A stretch of 5,712 nt of DNA. Origin: an uncultured Aliterella sp. (GTDB lineage: Bacteria; Cyanobacteriota; Cyanobacteriia; Cyanobacteriales; Chroococcidiopsidaceae). How positions within the stretch are numbered: position 1 is the first letter of the stretch; every line of letters starts with the position of its first letter. Location: contig CAJQOK010000483.1 of NCBI GenBank assembly GCA_905479905.1, forward strand, positions 1 to 5,712. The letters run 5' to 3'. A model generated the notes under the pieces. It worked only from the letters and a program-made list of their open reading frames with translations. It did not search any database and was not told where the DNA came from. Positions 1 through 5,712 of this stretch are shown here, one piece after another. The position numbers were made by a program, and so were the translations under genes.

Positions 1-300
1 CCAAAAGGGAAACGCTGGAGTCCCAAAAGGGCAAGGATAAGGAGTTGGCAGCACCTTGGTGACCAATAAGCATCTCCAATAAACCCGGCGCAAAGCATCG
101 CCCTAAAAAGTACATAGTATGGTCATTTTGGAACGAATTAACCCCTCGTCTGTTCTTAAGAAATTAAGTAGGTGCTAACCGTATACGACGAGGGGAGAGA
201 TTTAGAAAGAAGCAAAGGCTCTGGGTAACACCAGAGATAAGCTGACGTTCTAACGGTGATTTGGAAAATAGAGTTTCTAGTAAGGGTACAAATGTCCTCT
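1..300 (+). ncRNA. Group II intron domains I-III (partial domain I)
   Basis: This non-coding stretch before the maturase is the structured 5' half of the ribozyme. Visible pairings include a short CCC-AAAA-GGG hairpin at 22-31, GGCG/CGCC at 87-90 and 99-102, and a nine-pair stem CCCCTCGTC/GACGAGGGG at 142-150 and 187-195. The nine-pair stem encloses a perfect CTTAA-GAAA-TTAAG hairpin at 155-168, which has a GNRA-type loop as expected for a tertiary contact. A CTCTGG/CCAGAG hairpin at 219-236 is the best candidate for domain II. Exon-binding sites EBS1 and EBS2 probably lie in the 142-195 region or nearby. They cannot be fixed because the upstream exon, which holds IBS1 and IBS2, is not in the window. 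Domain boundaries are approximate. Confidence 0.75.
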
Positions 301-319
301 TGCGAGTTTAAAGACTACG

Positions 320-2095
320 GTGGAATGGCACGAAATTAACTGGCGAAAGCTAGAGCGTAGAGTGTACAAGCTCCAAAAGAGAATCTATCAAGCCTCTAAT
401 CGAGGTGATGTAAAAACAGTTCGCAAACTTCAAAAAATACTGATGAAGTCTTGGTACGCAAGAGCTTTAGCGGTAAGAAGGGTAACCCAAGACAACCAAG
501 GGAAAAAGACGGCTGGTGTGGATGGAATTAAGTCTCTGACCCCGAAGCAACGTATATCTCTAACGGAAAAATTAAAACTTGGCAATAAGGTCAAACCTAC
601 CAGACGGGTATGGATTCCGAAATCTGGAACGGACGAGAAAAGACCTTTAGGAATACCCACAATACAAGACCGCGCCTTGCAATCGCTAGTCAAGCTGACA
701 CTAGAGCCAGAATGGGAAGCAAAATTTGAACCAAACTCGTATGGGTTCAGACCAGGACGCTCATGTCAAGATGCAATCGGGGCAATATTCAACGCAATCC
801 GAATGAAAGCCAAGTATGTGCTAGATGCCGATATTGCCAAATGCTTCGACCGCATCAACCATGAAGCACTGCTATCAAAACTCAATACATTCCCCACCTT
901 ACGCCAACAAGTTCGAGCCTGGTTAAAAGCGGGAGTGATGGACGGAAAGCAGTTGTTCCCCACATCTGAAGGTACACCACAGGGCGGGGTCATTTCTCCG
1001 CTACTGGCAAATATATCCCTTCACGGAATGGAAAATCGAGTTAAACAATACGCCGAAACGCTAAAAGGTTTCAAGCGGGATAATCGCTGGAGCCTAAGTT
1101 TAATTCGGTATGCCGACGACTTTGTGATTATTCATGAAAGTCTAGATGTGGTCAAAAAATGTAGAGAAATTATCTCTGAATGGTTAATTGACATGGGACT
1201 TGAACTAAAGCCAACAAAAACCCGCCTGACTCATACTCTTAATGAATATGAGATTGAAAAACCAGGATTTGACTTTCTGGGATTCAATATTAGGCAACAT
1301 GAAGTGGGTAAATACCATTCAGCGCGTGTCAGGTGTAAACCTATAGGCTCCGTTAGGTCTAGACCATTGGGCTTTGTAACAATCATCAGTCCTAGTAAAG
1401 AAAAACAGACAGTACATTACGACCATATCGCTAGTATTATAAATTCCCACAAGGCAATGCCTCAAGAGGCATTAATCAAAATCTTGAACCCGATAATTCG
1501 GGGGTGGGGAAATTATTACGCGACTGTAGTAAGTAAGGCAATTTACCAGAAACTAGACCACCTCATGTACTGGAAGTTAAGAGACTGGGCAAAACATCGT
1601 CACTCAAAAAAATCCGGGAAATGGCATAAAGCCAAATACTGGAAACAAATAGACGGTGATAACCATGTATTCGCAACCACTATCGGTGGTAATAACCACC
1701 GTAGGTTACTAAGACATGGCGATATAAAAATAATACGTCATGTAAAAGTTAAAGGCGAATCGTCACCATACGACGGAAACCTGGTTTATTGGAGTTCAAG
1801 AATAGGCGATAACCCAGAAATGCCAAAAAGAGTATCAACTCTACTAAAAAGGCAAAAAGGGAAATGTGCTTATTGCGAAACTTATTTTCGTGAAAACGAT
1901 GTGATGGAAGTTGACCATAAAATCCCAAAATCGCAAGGTGGTAAGGATTCATACGAAAATTGGCAACTCCTTCATAGACATTGCCACGACACAAAAACTG
2001 CCAACGATGGTAGTTCTGGCAAAAAATCCGGTTGCAAAAGTACCGAGCCTAAGCCCATCAAAAAGACTCCAGAAAGTCAAATGATAATCGGGTAA
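320..2095 (+). CDS. ltrA: Group II intron reverse transcriptase/maturase with HNH endonuclease
   Basis: This 591-residue intron-encoded protein binds its own intron RNA, helps it splice, nicks the target DNA and reverse-transcribes the intron into it. Domains in order are an N-terminal RT segment (about 25-100), the RT fingers and palm (about 100-325), maturase domain X (about 380-445) and HNH (about 513-560). The RT shows motif A with D171 (DIAKCFD), GTPQGGVISPLLAN at 218-231 and YADD at 264-267. Domain X contains NPIIRGWGNYY. The HNH has C516-x2-C519, D532-H533, N547, H552, C555 and H556, so its metal-binding and catalytic positions look complete. Length is normal for the CL class. The start used is GTG at 320; the frame is open back to 284 but has no ATG. 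An ATG at 292 with an SD-like AAGGG lies in a different frame, so the true N-terminus is uncertain. The symbol is the generic family name. Confidence 0.95.
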   Translation: MEWHEINWRKLERRVYKLQKRIYQASNRGDVKTVRKLQKILMKSWYARALAVRRVTQDNQGKKTAGVDGIKSLTPKQRISLTEKLKLGNKVKPTRRVWIPKSGTDEKRPLGIPTIQDRALQSLVKLTLEPEWEAKFEPNSYGFRPGRSCQDAIGAIFNAIRMKAKYVLDADIAKCFDRINHEALLSKLNTFPTLRQQVRAWLKAGVMDGKQLFPTSEGTPQGGVISPLLANISLHGMENRVKQYAETLKGFKRDNRWSLSLIRYADDFVIIHESLDVVKKCREIISEWLIDMGLELKPTKTRLTHTLNEYEIEKPGFDFLGFNIRQHEVGKYHSARVRCKPIGSVRSRPLGFVTIISPSKEKQTVHYDHIASIINSHKAMPQEALIKILNPIIRGWGNYYATVVSKAIYQKLDHLMYWKLRDWAKHRHSKKSGKWHKAKYWKQIDGDNHVFATTIGGNNHRRLLRHGDIKIIRHVKVKGESSPYDGNLVYWSSRIGDNPEMPKRVSTLLKRQKGKCAYCETYFRENDVMEVDHKIPKSQGGKDSYENWQLLHRHCHDTKTANDGSSGKKSGCKSTEPKPIKKTPESQMIIG

Positions 2096-2128
2096 TGAGG
2101 TATGCATGATAAGTACCGAATCATTGAG

Positions 2129-2162
2129 GAGCCGTGTGAGGTGAAAGTCTCATGCACGGTTT
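2129..2162 (+). ncRNA. Group II intron domain V (catalytic hairpin)
   Basis: This is the 34-nt catalytic core of the ribozyme. The lower helix pairs GAGCCGTG (2129-2136) with CACGGTTT (2155-2162) and contains the catalytic AGC triad at 2130-2132. A two-base bulge follows at T2153-G2154. The upper helix TGAG/CTCA continues through two G-T pairs to a GAAA tetraloop at 2143-2146. Length, triad, bulge and tetraloop all match the canonical form, so the RNA core is probably functional. Confidence 0.95.
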
Positions 2163-2165
2163 TGA

Positions 2166-2203
2166 AGACCAACGGGGTTGGTGACAACCTCGTTGAGTTT
2201 AAT
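2166..2203 (+). ncRNA. Group II intron domain VI with branch-point A and 3' splice site
   Basis: An eleven-pair stem CAACGGGGTTG/CAACCTCGTTG (2170-2180 and 2185-2195, one G-T pair) is closed by a GTGA loop. Below it, AGAC (2166-2169) pairs with GTTT (2197-2200), leaving A2196 as a single unpaired bulge. That is the expected branch-point adenosine for lariat formation. Known introns end 7-8 nt after this base with AY, which places the 3' splice site after A2202-T2203. The exact last base is inferred. Confidence 0.85.
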
Positions 2204-2267
2204 TTTTGGATAGGTTTGCTGGGATGTCCAGTTAGACGAATTGTTTGGGATGTAAATCGTTGCTTTG

Positions 2268-2275
2268 GCGATCGC
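2268..2275. repeat. HIP1 site GCGATCGC
   Basis: Exact copy of the Highly Iterated Palindrome octamer that is over-represented in many cyanobacterial genomes. It lies in the 3' flank of the intron and supports a cyanobacterial host. Confidence 0.85.
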
Positions 2276-2543
2276 GGTATTTAGTGTCAAGCTCACTTTT
2301 TGGCTAGTTCAGCAAATTACAAACGGTGACTAAAGTTAAATAAATTTCTGAAAATAGTATTAGCTACAATAATTTGAGTTGATGATTTGAAAAAACTTGG
2401 TAACAAAAAAATAATTATTAAGAAATGCAACAATGTAACTTTACAAACATTAGTCAACGTTTTTGTGGATGAACAAGACTTAATTTGAGTAAAAATAATT
2501 GGCTTATTTTCACATTAAAAGTTTGATTTATAGAGAGATATTT

Positions 2544-2551
2544 GCGATCGC
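2544..2551. repeat. HIP1 site GCGATCGC
   Basis: Second exact HIP1 octamer, 60 bp upstream of the sfsA start codon in AT-rich sequence, where its GC-rich palindrome stands out. Confidence 0.85.
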
Positions 2552-2589
2552 ATAGCCCAGAGAACGATAAAATGTATAAAAAATTATTA

Positions 2590-2606
2590 AATCCCCTAGA
2601 GGGATT
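2590..2606 (+). promoter_or_regulatory. sfsA ribosome binding site inside a small hairpin
   Basis: The purine stretch AGAGGGA (2598-2604) ends 7 nt before the sfsA ATG and is the likely Shine-Dalgarno sequence. It also forms the right side of a six-pair hairpin, AATCCC (2590-2595) with GGGATT (2601-2606), around a five-base loop. In the mRNA this could hide part of the ribosome binding site. The pairing is seen directly; a regulatory effect is inference, and the stem is short enough to be chance. Confidence 0.45.
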
Positions 2607-2611
2607 GACAA

Positions 2612-3355
2612 ATGGACGATTGGCTGTATAAGTATCCGCCGCTTTATCCAGGAATTTTAGTTAAAAGATACAAGCGATTTTTTGCAGACATTGAGCTAAA
2701 CACAGGAGAAATAATTACTGCTCATTGCCCAAATACTGGCTCAATGAGTGGGCTTAGTACCTCCGGTAGTGCTGTACAAGTATCTTACAGCAACAATCTT
2801 AAGCGCAAGCTACCCTATACGTGGGAGATGATTGAAGTGTTTGACAACCAGCCAACCTGGGTGGGAGTCAATACCATGATGCCTAATCGCATTGTTAAAT
2901 TAGCACTAGAAAAATATTTGTTTCCCGAATTAGGAAACTACCAGCAGATTCAGTTTGAAGTTGCTTACGGACAAGATAAAAAAAGTAGAGTTGATTTTGT
3001 ATTGAGTAGCGATCGCCCAATTTATATAGAAGTCAAAAGCACCACTTGGGCGCAGAAACAACTAGCCTTATTTCCTGATACCGAAACTACACGCGGACAA
3101 AAGCACCTGCGAGAGCTTACGGCTTTGCTACCTCAAGCACGGGCAGTTATGTTGTATTTTATTAATCGTGGCGACTGTACCCAATTTGCCCCCGGAGATA
3201 GCGCCGATCCAATCTATGGTAAGTTACTTAGAAGTGCGAATTCCCTAGGTTTAGAAATTTTGCCCTGTCGATTTGAAATTTCACCCGAAGGTATACGTTA
3301 TCTGGGTTTAGCTCAGGTTCATGACTTACTATTACTCAAATCAGAGACAACATAA
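2612..3355 (+). CDS. sfsA: SfsA, DNA/RNA nuclease-fold protein (sugar fermentation stimulation protein)
   Basis: This is a complete 247-residue member of the SfsA family, a cytoplasmic nucleic-acid-binding protein. It was first found in E. coli as a factor that raises maltose metabolism when overexpressed, and it is now regarded as a nuclease; its role in cyanobacteria is not established. The N-terminal part (about 1-85) has the OB-like region with KRYKRFFAD (18-26) and the family hallmark HCPNTGSM (38-45). The C-terminal part has the PD-(D/E)XK-type core: E116, D128 in RVDF, and E140-V-K142, followed by TTRGQKHLREL (159-169). All presumed catalytic residues are present. The ATG at 2612 is supported by the SD-like AGAGGGA and by the conserved N-terminal YPPLYPGILVKRYKRFFAD run. 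It is transcribed alone, downstream of the intron and convergent with the signalling gene 36 bp away. Confidence 0.96.
   Translation: MDDWLYKYPPLYPGILVKRYKRFFADIELNTGEIITAHCPNTGSMSGLSTSGSAVQVSYSNNLKRKLPYTWEMIEVFDNQPTWVGVNTMMPNRIVKLALEKYLFPELGNYQQIQFEVAYGQDKKSRVDFVLSSDRPIYIEVKSTTWAQKQLALFPDTETTRGQKHLRELTALLPQARAVMLYFINRGDCTQFAPGDSADPIYGKLLRSANSLGLEILPCRFEISPEGIRYLGLAQVHDLLLLKSETT
3009..3016. repeat. HIP1 site GCGATCGC within sfsA
   Basis: Exact HIP1 octamer inside the sfsA coding region, overlapping the codons for S133-D134-R135, just before the E140-V-K142 catalytic motif. Confidence 0.85.
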
Positions 3356-3391
3356 AACAATTGTGTATTTAAGATTACTCAATTTATTAGA

Positions 3392-5712
3392 TCAAGAACT
3401 CAGTATTAATCTTTGACGGTGTGCTTGTGGGATTACTAACGGGCAAGGTGTGGCAATATCATAGCCTTGAGCATAATCTACTCCTAACTTACAGATTTTT
3501 TTGAAGATAGGAGCATTTTCTACAAAAGTAGCGATTGTTTTAAACCCCATAGCATGACTAACTTGATTAATTGCCTCAGTCATCGCCAAATTCTTTGGAT
3601 CAGTGAGAATATCTTTAATCAGACCACCATTAATTTTTAGATAATCCACAGGCAATTTTTTAAGACGGTCAAAAGACGACATCCCAGTACCAAAATCGTC
3701 TAAAGCAAAAGAACAACCAAGTTGTTTAAATTCATTAATGAATGCTACCACTTTAGCCAAGTTTGCAATAGCTACAATCTCAGTAATTTCAAAACAAAGT
3801 ACCTGCGGCGGAATCTGATGTATTTTTATTTGCTGATGTAAAAAGTCAATAAAATATTCGTCATTAATACTTGCACCCGAAATGTTAATTGCGTATAAAC
3901 AGAAACCGCCAACGTTTTGGTACTGTTGATAAGTTTCTCGATAGTACCGCCCTTGAGTAGCAAACAGAGTCTTAATTACCCAGCGATCAATTAATTGCAT
4001 TAAATTGTAGCGTTCTGCTGCTGGAATAAATGCCATTGGCGGAATTATTTTGCCGGATTCATCCCGTAGCCTTAATAATACTTCGTAGTATTCCCAACGC
4101 AGGGTTTGAGGGTTTATAGGTGTTATTGATTGGTAATAAAGACAAAAACGATCTTCTTCTATAGCTTTGTTTATCTGCTTTATCCATTGCATATCATGAT
4201 GCTGTGCTATGTTGCAATCGCTTAATTGAGCAATATAAACGCGATCGCGTCCTTGATTTTTAGCAGTATAGCAAGCATTATCAGCAGCGCTTAAAGTATT
4301 GATCAGGCTTGGACTATCACCATTTACGGCGACTACACCAATGCTGACACCAATTTTAAAAATTTTGTCTTCCCACACAAATTGAAATGATCGGATGCTC
4401 GCTATTAGTGCATTGGCAACAATTAAAGCATGCTCTAAAGTGCATTGATTGAGTATCAAGCCAAACTCATCTCCGCCCAAACGAGCTACAATATCCACCG
4501 AACGTATTTGACTTTGCAATAATGCTGTAACTTGGCGCAGCAGTTCATCTCCGGCTGTATGACCGCAAGTATCATTAATAATCTTAAATTTATCTAAGTC
4601 TAAATAACACAATGAATGTTGAACGTTACTAACTTTGGCACTATTCAAAGCTTGTTCTAAATGTTGTTCAAATTTTCTTCTATTAACGAGTCCAGTTAAA
4701 GAATCGTGGTTAGCCTGCCAAGCTAAACGCTGTTCGCTTTCTCGTAAAGCTGCCTCCGCTTGTTTGCGATTAGTAATATCTCTAACTACATGGCAAAAAA
4801 CCTGTTTTCCAGCATAAGAAATCAAGTTAACATTTACTTCAACATCAACAAAATAACCATTACGAGAACGATATTGCTTTTCACAAGTGAAATGTTCAGC
4901 TTTTGCTGAAATGTAATGTAAATATTGCCTATGACCTTCGCTATTTTCTACAAGTATATCGTTAAGAGTTAAGCTCAGTACCTCTTTAAGAGTGTAACCA
5001 AGTAGTTTTTCAAAGGCGGCATTTACTTCTAAGAAATGTTTAGTTTCTGCCTCTACCAAAAATATACTTTCTGAGGCTTGGTTTACAACAATGCGATAGC
5101 GTGCTTCGCTTTCTTTTCGTTTTACTTTAAAAGTAATTAGTTGTTGCAAAAATAGTTGAGCAGCGCTGCCAAATATTAATCCTACAACTATTAGAAATAT
5201 CATTAGGTAGCTTAAGTTTTTTTGACCCTGCAAATAAAGTTCTCTATCCTTTTCTACACGCACCAATAAAGCTTGTTTACCATAAATATCTTTTAGCCAA
5301 GTATACCCAGCAATTTTTTGGTCGTTGAGATTTCTTACTACAATCGAATTTCTATCTGATAAAGCTAAACGTGCCTCCTCAAAATCTGGCGGCATTTGCG
5401 TTTCATTAATTGAGTGTACGTTTACCGATACGGTTAAAGATTCACTGTCAGATATTCGCTTGACAATTTCTGATGTTTGTATATAACGCCCAAGTATAAG
5501 ACCTCCAGGGATTGCTCCTTCACCTTGGGCATTTAATAATGGTAACGAGCTAATCAGCATTACTCCTTTAGGTAAAACTACAACCCCTGATACACTTTTG
5601 CCAGTAATTGGATACTGTATAAGGATGTTTTCTGGATAAATTTGTTTTGCTAATACGCTAGGAATTGGTAATGTTTTCTGAGATGTCTTGTCCCATTCTT
5701 TAGCAAAGATGT
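3392..5712 (-). CDS. CHASE4-PAS-GGDEF-EAL cyclic-di-GMP signalling protein, N-terminus outside the window
   Basis: This is a membrane-bound sensor that should make the second messenger c-di-GMP. The frame runs without a stop to the window edge, so the gene is 5'-partial. Residues are numbered here from the Met at 5558-5560, which is internal to the CHASE4 domain and not the start. Order: CHASE4 extracytoplasmic sensor (50 residues before Met1 to about 110), transmembrane helix (117-136), PAS (about 150-262), GGDEF (about 276-445) and EAL (about 455-715). The GGDEF domain has DLDKFKIIND (321-330), GGDEF at 362-366 and the RSVD inhibitory I-site at 353-356, so it should be an active, feedback-controlled cyclase. 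The EAL domain keeps E493 (EVL), N559, E591, D621-D622, K642 and Q698. It has Asn644 where Asp is usual (KID) and Thr678 where Glu is usual (AEFVE). Phosphodiesterase activity is therefore doubtful. The sensed signal is unknown. Confidence 0.95.
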   Translation of the reverse strand, partial: IFAKEWDKTSQKTLPIPSVLAKQIYPENILIQYPITGKSVSGVVVLPKGVMLISSLPLLNAQGEGAIPGGLILGRYIQTSEIVKRISDSESLTVSVNVHSINETQMPPDFEEARLALSDRNSIVVRNLNDQKIAGYTWLKDIYGKQALLVRVEKDRELYLQGQKNLSYLMIFLIVVGLIFGSAAQLFLQQLITFKVKRKESEARYRIVVNQASESIFLVEAETKHFLEVNAAFEKLLGYTLKEVLSLTLNDILVENSEGHRQYLHYISAKAEHFTCEKQYRSRNGYFVDVEVNVNLISYAGKQVFCHVVRDITNRKQAEAALRESEQRLAWQANHDSLTGLVNRRKFEQHLEQALNSAKVSNVQHSLCYLDLDKFKIINDTCGHTAGDELLRQVTALLQSQIRSVDIVARLGGDEFGLILNQCTLEHALIVANALIASIRSFQFVWEDKIFKIGVSIGVVAVNGDSPSLINTLSAADNACYTAKNQGRDRVYIAQLSDCNIAQHHDMQWIKQINKAIEEDRFCLYYQSITPINPQTLRWEYYEVLLRLRDESGKIIPPMAFIPAAERYNLMQLIDRWVIKTLFATQGRYYRETYQQYQNVGGFCLYAINISGASINDEYFIDFLHQQIKIHQIPPQVLCFEITEIVAIANLAKVVAFINEFKQLGCSFALDDFGTGMSSFDRLKKLPVDYLKINGGLIKDILTDPKNLAMTEAINQVSHAMGFKTIATFVENAPIFKKICKLGVDYAQGYDIATPCPLVIPQAHRQRLILSS
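4241..4248. repeat. HIP1 site GCGATCGC within the GGDEF-EAL gene
   Basis: Exact HIP1 octamer near the end of the GGDEF domain, at the codons for R438-D439-R440. It is the fourth copy in the window and lies in resident chromosomal sequence. Confidence 0.85.

Larger units (their letters stand above)
1..2203 (+). mobile_element. Group II intron, chloroplast-like class, 5' end outside the window
   Basis: This is a self-splicing retroelement whose RNA is the ribozyme and whose domain IV encodes its own maturase. The 3' end is clear: domain V at 2129-2162, domain VI at 2166-2200 and a terminal AY dinucleotide at 2202-2203. The 5' boundary, normally GUGYG, is not present. Base 1 already lies inside domain I, near the GGGAAACGCUGGAGUCC stretch that in related cyanobacterial introns occurs close to the 5' splice site, so I infer that only a few tens of bases are missing. 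The ORF has all catalytic motifs and the ribozyme core is intact, so the element may still be mobile. Class assignment rests on the protein type (CL maturase plus HNH) and the domain V sequence. The exact 3' boundary is inferred from branch-point spacing. Confidence 0.93.
2204..2611 (+). other. Gene-free interval: intron 3' flank and sfsA leader
   Basis: I see no recognisable gene on either strand. The first part, to about 2284, is the 3' exon flank of the intron target. In the + frame beginning at 2204 it stays open for 26 codons to TAG at 2282-2284, but the peptide resembles nothing I know. The part from about 2290 to 2590 is strongly AT-rich with many A and T runs and stop codons in all frames, typical of cyanobacterial intergenic DNA. 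It contains two HIP1 sites and ends with the ribosome binding site of sfsA. No convincing rho-independent terminator, tRNA or riboswitch is visible. Confidence 0.7.

Noticed and set aside
430..693. Antisense open frame opposite the maturase, with similar ones at 766-993 and 1749-1994
   Set aside because: They are shadows of a strongly supported conserved gene, with low-complexity, non-family peptides.
2102..2284. 60-codon open frame directly after the maturase
   Set aside because: It runs through intron domains V and VI and across the splice site, so its sequence is explained by RNA structure. It has no convincing ribosome binding site and no known similarity.
2200..2345. Short reverse-strand reading frame across the intron flank
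   Set aside because: It is only a few tens of codons, has no start with a ribosome binding site, and continues into intron domain VI.
2485..2580. Promoter boxes for sfsA (TTGAGT at 2485, TAAAAT at 2568, TATAAA at 2575)
   Set aside because: In this AT-rich stretch such hexamers are expected by chance, and no -35/-10 pair has suitable spacing.
3356..3423. Possible bidirectional terminator between sfsA and the signalling gene (AAGATTA at 3371-3377, TAATCTT at 3417-3423; ACAATTGT at 3357-3364)
   Set aside because: The seven-pair stem is AT-rich with a 39-nt loop and reaches into the opposing coding sequence, and the eight-base palindrome has no loop or U-tract. Neither resembles a rho-independent terminator.
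4635..4817. 60-codon plus-strand frame opposite the GGDEF/PAS region
   Set aside because: It lies antisense to well-conserved coding sequence and shows no protein-like features.
1..5712. A new defence system, CRISPR array or retron
   Set aside because: The reverse transcriptase belongs to a group II intron with domains V and VI. There are no spaced direct repeats, msr/msd structure or effector genes.

Overview
The window reads as a chromosomal piece of a cyanobacterium. Three things point there: four copies of the HIP1 palindrome GCGATCGC, an SfsA protein of the form seen in cyanobacteria, and a CHASE4-PAS-GGDEF-EAL signalling protein of a type common in filamentous cyanobacteria. The species cannot be named from this sequence. 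It holds three real protein genes and one mobile ribozyme. I see no CRISPR array, tRNA, rRNA or unknown defence system.

Region 1 (1-2203, + strand) is a group II intron of the chloroplast-like (CL) kind, missing only a short 5' end that lies before the window. Bases 1 to about 300 carry the structured RNA of domains I-III. Domain IV holds a 591-residue reverse transcriptase/maturase with a C-terminal HNH endonuclease. A textbook 34-nt domain V (2129-2162) and a domain VI with a bulged branch-point adenosine (A2196) follow, and the 3' splice site is inferred after 2203.

Region 2 (2204-2611) is AT-rich DNA without a recognisable gene. It begins with the 3' flank of the intron insertion site and ends with the leader of sfsA.

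Region 3 (2612-3355, + strand) is sfsA, complete, encoding the DNA/RNA-binding nuclease-fold protein SfsA.

Region 4 (3392-5712, - strand) is convergent with sfsA across a 36-bp gap. It encodes the C-terminal 772 residues of a membrane-bound cyclic-di-GMP enzyme. The reading frame stays open to the window edge, so the gene starts outside. Its GGDEF half looks catalytically complete, including the inhibitory RxxD site. Its EAL half has lost two catalytic acidic residues, so I predict a diguanylate cyclase with an impaired phosphodiesterase domain.

The three units show no functional link. The intron sits in its own interval upstream of sfsA, and sfsA and the signalling gene are tail-to-tail neighbours. 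The observations most worth checking are the degenerate EAL domain, an apparent one-base frame offset at the start of the intron-encoded protein, and the absence of HIP1 sites from the intron.
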